Shown: positions 21,600 through 26,681 of the stretch, piece after piece | How positions within the stretch are numbered: the first letter of the stretch is position 1 | Layout: the number at the start of each line of letters is the position of its first letter | Assembly: GCA_050292445.1 (NCBI GenBank) | Contig: JBNKLQ010000055.1 | Coordinates: 1-26,681 of the forward strand | Length of the DNA: 26,681 nucleotides | Source of the DNA: Leptofilum sp050292445 | Lineage (GTDB): Bacteria; Chloroflexota; Anaerolineae; Promineifilales; Promineifilaceae | Direction of reading: 5' to 3' | Notes under the pieces: model-generated | What the model was told of the DNA's origin: nothing | What the model saw: only the letters and a program-made list of their open reading frames with translations | Database searches by the model: none | Translations under genes and position numbers: made by a program

Positions 21600-23375
21600 A
21601 TGAGTCCCATACAAACATCACCAGAAATACCTCCGCAAATCACCCAACACGCCATGCTGGTTATTTGGGGGATAGTTGCCCGCCGTATCGGCTTGGTTTC
21701 AGCTATCGAAGCGGTCAAGCTGAAACAAAAAAAGCGAGACCACACACCACAAACCAAAATTTTGGAATTCTTGGTCGCCATCCTGGGCGGACTACCGCAT
21801 TTGCAAGACATCAGCCGCGCGGCTCACCCGTTGGACCAAGACCAAATTGTGGCTGAAGCATGGGGACAAGACGCTTGGGCTGACTACAGCGGCATCAGTC
21901 GTAGCCTGACCCGGCTGACAGCGGAAGAAGTTGCCGACTTGGTCGCCGCGCTAGAGCGTATCGGCCAGCCGTTTATCGACCAGGAAGTGGCGTTAGCTCT
22001 GGAGCAGATGGGTGAGATTGTTTATGATGCCGACCTGACAGGTCGGCCCGTCTCCAGCACGAGCAGCAGCTATCCGAACACGGCCTTTGGACACATGGGC
22101 GATACGATTGAGTTGGGGTATCAAGCCGCATTGGTCAGCCTGCACAGTCCGACGTATGGTCGCTTGTGGTTAGCCAACGAACTGCATCCGGGGGATACGG
22201 TCAGCATGAACCGTACTCAGGCTTTGGTCATGGCGGCGGAAAAGCGGACAGGTCGGCGACCGCTACGGCGCACCGAGTTGCTCGCTGGCCGTTTAGCCGA
22301 GGCTCGAATGAGGTGGGAAGCGATAGCTAAACAGGTTGAAGACAGCTATCAGCGCCATCGGGAAGCTCAAGGCAAATTGCATGACGCCCGCCTGTCTCTA
22401 GGGGAATGGAAACGGGAAGTGCGCTCTTTGACGGTTATCTATGAACAGGAAAATCGGTCACAGACGGCTCATTGCCAACTGACAAGAGCGCAACGCAAGG
22501 CGGCTACCTATACTAAACGGGTTCCCCGCTGTGAAGAAGCATTAGGTGTCGCTGAACGGAGACTGGCTCGACATGAAGCGCGTTATGATGCGGCTCAGGC
22601 AGAGGTTGACCAGTTGCAAACCCGCTACCAGCAGTTTCAGGCTGACAATGCTGCCAATCCGAACCCGATTCGTGCTACTTTTCGGCTCGATGGCGGGTTT
22701 ACCAGCCTGGAAAATATCTACTGGCTGATTGAAATGGGCTACGATGTCTACACTCGCGGTCGTTTCCCAAAGGTACGCGATGCGCTGAGTTCGCTGTTGA
22801 CTGATAAAACCGATTGGTGTCAGGTGGGGAGCAACGCACACCTGACAGCTTGGCGCGACACGACGGTTGATGGCTATTTTGCTTATCCGCTCAATGTCGC
22901 TTTGCTCCACTACCACACTGGCGATACCGTCCAACGAGCCACCTTGCTTCACTATGGTCAAACCGATGTGGTGGCTGACCGGGATGGTTGGTTTCATACC
23001 TATAACGGCCGTCAAACGATTGAAGCCGGTATCAAAGAGGGCAAAAACGTCTTTCAGATGCATCATCTGAAGGTACGCTCGCCGGAAGCGTTGCTCTTGC
23101 AGGAGCATATGGCTTGTTTTGCGGCCAATTTCGTCCGTTTTGCCGCCGCCTGGTTGGTGCAGAAAGCGCAACCAACGCCCTTTTCAACCCAATCTGTCAA
23201 GCAGATGGTTCGGGTAGCCGCCCATACCTCGGCATGGGTACAAAGGCAAGGTGATGTTTGGTTGTTAACGTTCACTGAGCAGAGTTGTTATGCAGGCTGC
23301 TCCCTGCGTTTTGGCGATGGGGTGATTCAACTGCCCCTACCGCTTTTTAAAGACATTCATTTTTCGCATTTTTGA
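21600..23375 (+). CDS. IS4-superfamily DDE transposase
   Basis: RNase H-fold transposase of 591 aa. Predicted catalytic residues: Asp145 in YDADLTGRP, Asp364 in RLDGGF and Glu475 in YNGRQTIEAGIKEGK. The last matches the IS4-superfamily signature exactly: Tyr, two residues, Arg, three residues, Glu, six residues, Lys. A long, charged helical insertion of about 120 residues (about 230-350, many Arg, Glu, Ala, Gln; probable coiled coil) separates the first and second Asp. The frame extends back to a TTG at 21537, but the ATG at 21600, after CGAGG, is the better start. Resemblance is nearest to the IS1634/IS1380-like part of the superfamily, without certainty. It contains a single ACGGCCGT copy (23005) that lies exactly in the YNGR codons of the signature. 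Confidence 0.9.
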   Translation: MSPIQTSPEIPPQITQHAMLVIWGIVARRIGLVSAIEAVKLKQKKRDHTPQTKILEFLVAILGGLPHLQDISRAAHPLDQDQIVAEAWGQDAWADYSGISRSLTRLTAEEVADLVAALERIGQPFIDQEVALALEQMGEIVYDADLTGRPVSSTSSSYPNTAFGHMGDTIELGYQAALVSLHSPTYGRLWLANELHPGDTVSMNRTQALVMAAEKRTGRRPLRRTELLAGRLAEARMRWEAIAKQVEDSYQRHREAQGKLHDARLSLGEWKREVRSLTVIYEQENRSQTAHCQLTRAQRKAATYTKRVPRCEEALGVAERRLARHEARYDAAQAEVDQLQTRYQQFQADNAANPNPIRATFRLDGGFTSLENIYWLIEMGYDVYTRGRFPKVRDALSSLLTDKTDWCQVGSNAHLTAWRDTTVDGYFAYPLNVALLHYHTGDTVQRATLLHYGQTDVVADRDGWFHTYNGRQTIEAGIKEGKNVFQMHHLKVRSPEALLLQEHMACFAANFVRFAAAWLVQKAQPTPFSTQSVKQMVRVAAHTSAWVQRQGDVWLLTFTEQSCYAGCSLRFGDGVIQLPLPLFKDIHFSHF

Positions 23376-23390
23376 GCCACTTTGGCTCTG

Positions 23391-23412
23391 ATTGCACAAT
23401 TGTTACGCTAAG
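23391..23412 (-). repeat. Right terminal inverted repeat of the insertion sequence
   Basis: Begins 15 bases after the transposase stop. Matches the left end at 17 of 22 positions in inverted orientation. Confidence 0.7.
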
Positions 23413-23436
23413 TTCACTGGAAGTAAGAGAGATTTC

Positions 23437-23485
23437 ATCAAAGATTACGCAGATTTACCAGATTTTTATCTGCGTAATCTTTGAT
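23437..23485. repeat. Perfect 18-bp inverted repeat downstream of the SIS gene
   Basis: ATCAAAGATTACGCAGAT (23437-23454) and ATCTGCGTAATCTTTGAT (23468-23485) are exact complements with a 13-base loop. It lies 2 bases beyond the SIS gene stop and 24 bases from the insertion sequence end. There is no T-run on the minus strand, so it is more likely a dispersed repeat or a 3' stabilising stem than a classic terminator. Confidence 0.75.
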
Positions 23486-23487
23486 AC

Positions 23488-24675
23488 TTATCGTTTGACC
23501 TGACCAATCTGCTGACTGTCGCGGATGCGGGAGATGCCGCCACCGCCTTCGACACTGCGGCCACCGTCAAAGCCGCGAAAGTACGGTTCGCCAAGGAGTT
23601 GGGCGCGATAGGCGGCAAAGAGGGTGCCGGGTAGGCAGGTGAGCAGGGGGGAGAAACATTCACGGGTGGGTATGGCCCCTTCGACAGGCTCAGGGCAGGC
23701 TGTTTCCCACAAAAATTCAACAGCAGAATGAGTGACCAACGCGCTGCCCTGTGGGGCAATCACCGCCACGCGCCGCCCAATCGCTTTAGCCGCAGTTACT
23801 AGCTCCAGCGCCCGCCCCTCATCCCAGCCGCCTGCCCCAATAAAGATGGTGGGCGTGGTCACCTGCCGCCCAAAATATTGCAGGTGTGCCCATTCTTCCG
23901 TGTCTTGGGCAACGGCCGTATCGCCACTGGCTTCTAACACCTTCGCCGCACTAAACAAAGCCGTGCCATAATTTGGCCCAGCGCCACAGAAGACAAACTG
24001 ATCGGCATCATGCCACGCCTCGGCTGTTTGCCGGGTGGCTTTGTCACTGAGGGCAATGGTTTGGGCCATGAGTTCGGCCGTGTGCGCCAGTTCGCGCCGC
24101 AGCTTGTTGGCTGCTGCTTTGCTGAGATGGCCGCGATGTTCACCCAGCTGAATGGCGGCCAGATAAAGCGCTAGTTGGGAGGCTACATAGCTGCGCGTGC
24201 CGGGCACAATTTGGCCTTGGAGTTCGGTGGGGAGGGGAGGAACGGCCGTTTCCAACACAAATTCTGCCGCTTGCCCCAATGGCCCAGTGGGGTTGCCCGT
24301 CAGGGCCACAGCGGTGGCTCCTACCTGCCGAGCTAAAGCCATCGCCTCCACCGTACGGCTTACTGCGCCGCTCACAGACACAGCCAGTACCAGATTGCTG
24401 CCCCGACCCGTCTCTGGCAAATAGCCCACGGCGTAGCGGGCAAACTGCATCGCCGTCATCGGTTCGCAGGGCAGCCCGGCGAGCTGTTCAAAAGCCAACT
24501 CCGCGTTTAAGGGGGCGAAGTAGCTGTCGCCGCAGCCGGTGGTGAAGACGCGCTCAGTTCTTTGGCTCAGGTCTGGGGTGATGGTGTGGCGAACGGCCGT
24601 CACTAGCTCATCAATCATCGCCAAAACCAATTCTGGCAAAGTGTCTATTTGTTGATGGAGCGGGGAGCGGTTCAT
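23488..24675 (-). CDS. SIS-domain protein (sugar isomerase / deaminase-like)
   Basis: Protein of 395 aa with two sugar isomerase domains, like the isomerase half of GlmS, AgaS or FrlB. The first SIS domain begins VFTTGCGDSYFAPLNAEL (about 43-60), with VLAVSVSGAVSRTVEAMALA as the sugar-phosphate-binding Ser loop (about 97-116). The second begins FVFCGAGPNYGTALFSAAKV and continues QDTEEWAHLQYFG and TIFIGAGGWDEGRALELV. These residues bind phosphosugars such as glucosamine-6-phosphate or fructosamine-6-phosphate. No glutaminase domain is present. AGAGAG precedes the ATG. It lies 26 bases after the serine hydrolase gene and probably shares its transcript. Residues about 326-334 (CPEPVEG) are encoded by a dispersed repeat inserted in frame. 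Confidence 0.85.
   Translation of the reverse strand: MNRSPLHQQIDTLPELVLAMIDELVTAVRHTITPDLSQRTERVFTTGCGDSYFAPLNAELAFEQLAGLPCEPMTAMQFARYAVGYLPETGRGSNLVLAVSVSGAVSRTVEAMALARQVGATAVALTGNPTGPLGQAAEFVLETAVPPLPTELQGQIVPGTRSYVASQLALYLAAIQLGEHRGHLSKAAANKLRRELAHTAELMAQTIALSDKATRQTAEAWHDADQFVFCGAGPNYGTALFSAAKVLEASGDTAVAQDTEEWAHLQYFGRQVTTPTIFIGAGGWDEGRALELVTAAKAIGRRVAVIAPQGSALVTHSAVEFLWETACPEPVEGAIPTRECFSPLLTCLPGTLFAAYRAQLLGEPYFRGFDGGRSVEGGGGISRIRDSQQIGQVKR
23676..23700. repeat. CCCTTCGACAGGCTCAGGG-type repeat inside the SIS gene
   Basis: The sequence CCCTTCGACAGGCTCAGGG with flanking C and CAGGC occurs at 23676-23700. I recognise this as a dispersed repeat read in various frames (PEPVEG, SLSKG) in many environmental genomes. 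Here it is in frame in a coding region and contributes CPEPVEG. Only one copy is in the window, so the family identification rests on prior knowledge. Confidence 0.7.
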
Positions 24676-24701
24676 AATCTCTCTTTACCTTGTTTAATGG
24701 T

Positions 24702-25772
24702 CTATAGCGATTCAATCAGATCGTGTATTTCCCAGCCCAATCCCCCGGCACACCAGCTTTGGTTGCCTAAAATGATCACGTCCAGTGCATGATCAGGATA
24801 GTGGTATAAGCGACAACTGACGCCATCTTCCTCCCCCGTGTGTCCCCAGCGAAGCAACTTTCCAGTGGTGCTAAAGACAAATTCATTGCCAAACCCATAC
24901 TGCCACAGATAACCGCTGATTGGCTCGTCACTTTGGGAAACATGGGGTTTGAGCATGGCTTGTGTGCTGGTTGGGGAGAGAAGACGGCCGTTTCGCAATG
25001 CCTCACTAAACCGCCAGAGATCAACGGCCGTGGCCACGGCACCCCCATCGGCAGCCGCCTCTGGCGTGGTGCTGTAAATGTTTTTGCGCCACGTTATTTG
25101 TTCCGATTCGTCATCTTCCTGGGATATGTACCCTTCGGCCATATTGGGGGCAATAGCGTCTAGCGCAATAAAATCTGCCTGGGCCATCTGGGCAGGAGCA
25201 AAAACATGTTGCCGTACGTAATCAAAGTAGCGTTGGCCGGAAAGCGCTTCAATGGTTAATCCCAGCAAAATGTAGCCCGCGTTGTTATATTGATATCGCT
25301 CTCCAGCCGCAAAGTTGGGTGGCTTTTGGCTAAACAGGGGTAAATAATCAGCGTTGCTGTGCAGGAGGTAAAGTGGCTGTTCCTGGCATAGTGCGGCCCA
25401 TTCCTCTTCCCAATTTTCGGACTCTTCAAACCAGTCGGCAATACCGGAACTCATCGTGAGTAGATGAAAGATAGTCACGTCAGCGGGGATGGCGGTCTGA
25501 CCTAAATCGATCAACTCGGCGATGGGGGTAGTCAGGCTGAGTTTGGTTTGGTCAATGAGCTGGAGGATGGAAACGGCCGTAAACATTTTGGAAACAGAAG
25601 CTAGCCGAAAGCGCGTGTCCAGCTGGTTTGCAATCTGCCAGCCGCGATGCGCCAGTCCACAGGCATATTCCAGCAGCGGCTCATCCGCTTGCCACAGGCA
25701 AACAACGCCAGAAAATTTGTCGTCCTCCGATTGCTCTACCACAAGCTTCCTGACCTGCTCAGCAAAATTCAT
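24702..25772 (-). CDS. Serine hydrolase, beta-lactamase (class C/PBP) fold
   Basis: Protein of 356 aa with the serine beta-lactamase and penicillin-binding-like fold. Motifs: nucleophile Ser59 and Lys62 in the SVSK motif (RLASVSKMFTAVSILQ), Tyr162-Asn163-Asn164 in YQYNNAGY (the YxN motif), and HTG at 311-313 in LRWGHTGEEDG, the counterpart of KTG. It lacks a signal peptide, so a cytoplasmic esterase, D-aminopeptidase or carboxypeptidase-like enzyme is more likely than a lactamase. AGAGAGG precedes the ATG by about 5 bases. It lies first in a minus-strand group with the SIS gene. It diverges from the GAP-family gene with 177 bases between starts. The ACGGCCGT copy at 25573 encodes residues just after the SVSK motif. 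Confidence 0.88.
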   Translation of the reverse strand: MNFAEQVRKLVVEQSEDDKFSGVVCLWQADEPLLEYACGLAHRGWQIANQLDTRFRLASVSKMFTAVSILQLIDQTKLSLTTPIAELIDLGQTAIPADVTIFHLLTMSSGIADWFEESENWEEEWAALCQEQPLYLLHSNADYLPLFSQKPPNFAAGERYQYNNAGYILLGLTIEALSGQRYFDYVRQHVFAPAQMAQADFIALDAIAPNMAEGYISQEDDESEQITWRKNIYSTTPEAAADGGAVATAVDLWRFSEALRNGRLLSPTSTQAMLKPHVSQSDEPISGYLWQYGFGNEFVFSTTGKLLRWGHTGEEDGVSCRLYHYPDHALDVIILGNQSWCAGGLGWEIHDLIESL

Positions 25773-25949
25773 AACAACCTCTCTTGAAACATAGAATTCA
25801 TCCAGCGCTCGATTTTACCAGCAAACCAGATTTTACGGATTCCTGGGGGCAGAAACACGGTAAAATTGTATGTTAAACTATTTCAGATTGTAACGTTGCG
25901 CCTGCGACCTCGTTCTGGAACCTGATTGGTTTAGGTGCGAAAGTGGTGT
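25773..25949. other. Divergent promoter region between the serine hydrolase and GAP-family genes
   Basis: Contains a plausible plus-strand promoter (TTGTAT at 25866, 17-base spacer, TGTAAC at 25889). No clear minus-strand promoter was found. Confidence 0.4.
25866..25894 (+). promoter_or_regulatory. Weak candidate promoter for the GAP-family gene
   Basis: TTGTAT and TGTAAC are separated by 17 bases, each partly matching the sigma-70 -35 and -10 consensus. Transcription would begin near 25901, about 50 bases before the preferred start codon. Evidence is consensus only. Confidence 0.35.
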
Positions 25950-26630
25950 ATGCTGGCGGTCATGTTCCCTGTACTGGTTCAATCTTTAACCCTGGCCGCT
26001 GGTGGGATGTTGTCGGTGGGATCAATTACCATCGTCATTTTGCTACTCCTTTCAGATCGGGGCTGGCGCAGTGGCTTGGCCTATTCGTTGGGTTATGTCA
26101 GCGCCTATGGACTGATTGGGATTGCGGTCGTGTGGGTGGGTTACACAACGGCTGAAAATAGGTCGGGTGAACCAGGTAGTTTTTCCTCGATCCTTTTTGT
26201 GGTGATGGGGTTGTTACTCTTTTGGCTCGCGCTGCGGAATTGGCGCAAACCGCCCTCAACCACTCAGGAAAGCCCGCGCCTGTTTACGATGATAGACAAA
26301 ATTTCGCCGCCCAAAGCGTTTGGTTTTGGTGCCTTAGTAACGGTGATAAACTTCAAAAATTTGGCTATTTTTTTATCGGCCGTTTCCGTTCCCCTTCTAA
26401 GCGACCTCCCTTTGTACTCAAAAATGATGATTGCTTTGCTGGATGCGCTTGTGTTTTGCACGGCCGTTCTCATCCCTGTCCTTATCTATGTTGCCTTCCC
26501 CAAACAGGCCAATGAGCGGCTGAACTGGATAAAACAAACGTTGGAACGATACGGCCGTTCCATTGGCATTTGGGTACCGCTAATTTTTGGTCTCATTTTC
26601 CTGATTCGAGGTGTTACAGGTTTGTTATGA
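25950..26630 (+). CDS. GAP-family (Sap/LysE-like) integral membrane protein
   Basis: Membrane protein of about 226 aa with around six hydrophobic segments. The N-terminal pattern MFPVLVQSLTLAAGGMLSVGSITIVILLLLS, then DRGWRSGLAYSLGYVSAYGLIGI, resembles the GAP family (sulfolipid-1-addressing protein, related to LysE-type exporters). A central cytoplasmic loop with KPPSTTQESPRLFTMIDKISPPKAFGFGA and the segment VTVINFKNLAIFLSAV also fit that family. Candidate starts are GTG at 25935, ATG at 25950 and ATG at 25962; 25950 is chosen from family length, but no ribosome binding site decides it. The stop overlaps the next gene's start by ATGA. Transported compound unknown. Confidence 0.78.
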   Translation: MLAVMFPVLVQSLTLAAGGMLSVGSITIVILLLLSDRGWRSGLAYSLGYVSAYGLIGIAVVWVGYTTAENRSGEPGSFSSILFVVMGLLLFWLALRNWRKPPSTTQESPRLFTMIDKISPPKAFGFGALVTVINFKNLAIFLSAVSVPLLSDLPLYSKMMIALLDALVFCTAVLIPVLIYVAFPKQANERLNWIKQTLERYGRSIGIWVPLIFGLIFLIRGVTGLL

Positions 26631-26681
26631 TACCTAATAATTCACTCATTCTACCCTTCACCGATATTCGTGCCGCTGACC
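26627..26681 (+). CDS. Start of a further gene, cut by the window edge; possibly PEP synthase-like
   Basis: An ATG at 26627 overlaps the stop codon of the preceding gene (ATGA) and the frame stays open for 18 codons to the end of the window: Met-Ile-Pro-Asn-Asn-Ser, then LILPFTDIRAAD. The LPF-x-[DE]-I-RAAD start resembles the N-terminus of PEP synthase or pyruvate,phosphate dikinase-type proteins, which continue into a GGKGANLG segment. Only 18 residues are visible, so this is suggestive only. The four-base overlap supports a translated gene. Confidence 0.45.
   Translation, partial: MIPNNSLILPFTDIRAAD

Larger units (their letters stand above)
21478..23412 (+). mobile_element. Complete insertion sequence of the IS4 superfamily, about 1.9 kb
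   Basis: A single transposase gene (21600-23375) is bracketed by terminal inverted repeats of about 22 bp. The left end is at 21478-21499 and the right end at 23391-23412; 17 of 22 positions match, with TTGTGCAAT shared exactly. A CACTG pentamer adjoins the left end (21473-21477) and recurs at 23415-23419, two bases beyond the right end, so a target duplication is possible but not exact. The reading frame is intact. The element sits between the kinase and SIS genes, both on the minus strand. Exact limits could differ by a few bases. Confidence 0.85.
16..26558. repeat. ACGGCCGT, highly iterated palindrome, about 46 copies
   Basis: The exact octamer starts by hand count at 16, 613, 1705, 3359, 4224, 4546, 4936, 5547, 5577, 6845, 7292, 7665, 7831, 8278, 8719, 8785, 8872, 9868, 9957, 11874, 13905, 14816, 14925, 15350, 15981, 16169, 16466, 16977, 17446, 18671, 18950, 19553, 19894, 20092, 20727, 21025, 21195, 23005, 23912, 24242, 24593, 24984, 25024, 25573, 26460 and 26551. 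About 15 other CGGCCG hexamers do not have the A/T flanks. Many copies extend to AACGGCCGTT. Nearly all are inside genes on either strand; being palindromic, each reads the same on both strands. Confidence 0.93.

Noticed and set aside
22542..23171. 209-codon open frame on the minus strand within the transposase gene
   Set aside because: It lies fully antisense to the catalytic core of a well-supported transposase, has no recognisable motif and no ribosome binding site; a shadow frame.
21473..23419. CACTG as a target-site duplication for the insertion sequence
   Set aside because: The right copy is two bases away from the matched end of the inverted repeat, so it is mentioned only as possible.
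1..26681. CRISPR array, tRNA, rRNA or riboswitch
   Set aside because: No regularly spaced direct repeats with unique spacers, no cloverleaf or TTC-loop signature and no conserved rRNA or riboswitch core were seen; the frequent ACGGCCGT copies are irregularly spaced and within genes.

Overview
The window looks like a chromosome segment of moderate GC content (roughly 50-55%, by eye) from a bacterium of the Chloroflexota, probably an Anaerolineae-like lineage. This assignment is inference. It rests on the general look of the proteins (PD40 propeller lipoproteins, LysM/CAP surface protein, GlgC, AMP-forming acyl-CoA ligase, HisN-like phosphatase, GAP-family membrane protein) and on several short palindromic repeats of a kind I associate with that phylum. 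No rRNA, tRNA or CRISPR array was seen.

Layout. 1-1047: HAD hydrolase and a small unknown protein, converging on glgC (1046-2302, minus). 2303-2716: promoter region, then tatA-tatB-tatC and a tightly coupled M20 dipeptidase (2717-5612), converging on a rhomboid protease (minus). 6233-8549: a 64-bp repeat and two tandem paralogous PD40 lipoproteins, converging on a CAP/LysM surface protein (8601-9935, minus). 10032-14531: minus-strand lipid and acyl-CoA genes (long-chain acyl-CoA synthetase, phosphatidylcholine synthase, thiolase). 14749-15768: DNA polymerase III delta' subunit. 15769-16108: repeat-rich and operator-like leader. 16109-19639: ABC ATPase plus two ABC-2 permeases. 19689-20456: HisN-like phosphatase, converging on a PfkB kinase (20475-21467, minus). 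21478-23412: a complete insertion sequence of the IS4 superfamily. 23488-25772: SIS-domain protein and a beta-lactamase-fold serine hydrolase (minus). 25950-26681: GAP-family membrane protein overlapping the first codons of a further gene.

The most striking signal cuts across genes. The octamer palindrome ACGGCCGT, often extended to AACGGCCGTT, occurs about 46 times by hand count where about 0.5 is expected. Nearly all copies are inside coding sequence, and they are strongly biased to two of three reading frames (Thr-Ala-Val or x-Gly-Arg). It resembles in kind, but not in sequence, the cyanobacterial HIP1 palindrome (GCGATCGC). On top of this lie several other short repeat families: a 60-64-bp element with inverted ends (three copies, all intergenic), a GTGATGTGTGAAA palindrome that forms the ends of convergent genes, a CCCTTCGACAGGCTCAGGG repeat read through inside the SIS gene, and assorted hairpins.

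Functionally, one group of genes serves the envelope: Tat export, surface LysM/CAP protein, lipoproteins, rhomboid, phosphatidylcholine synthesis and an ABC-2 exporter. The acyl-CoA ligase and thiolase suggest fatty-acid turnover, and GlgC glycogen storage. The hydrolase, SIS and kinase genes look like a sugar or amino-sugar catabolic unit that has been split by the insertion sequence.
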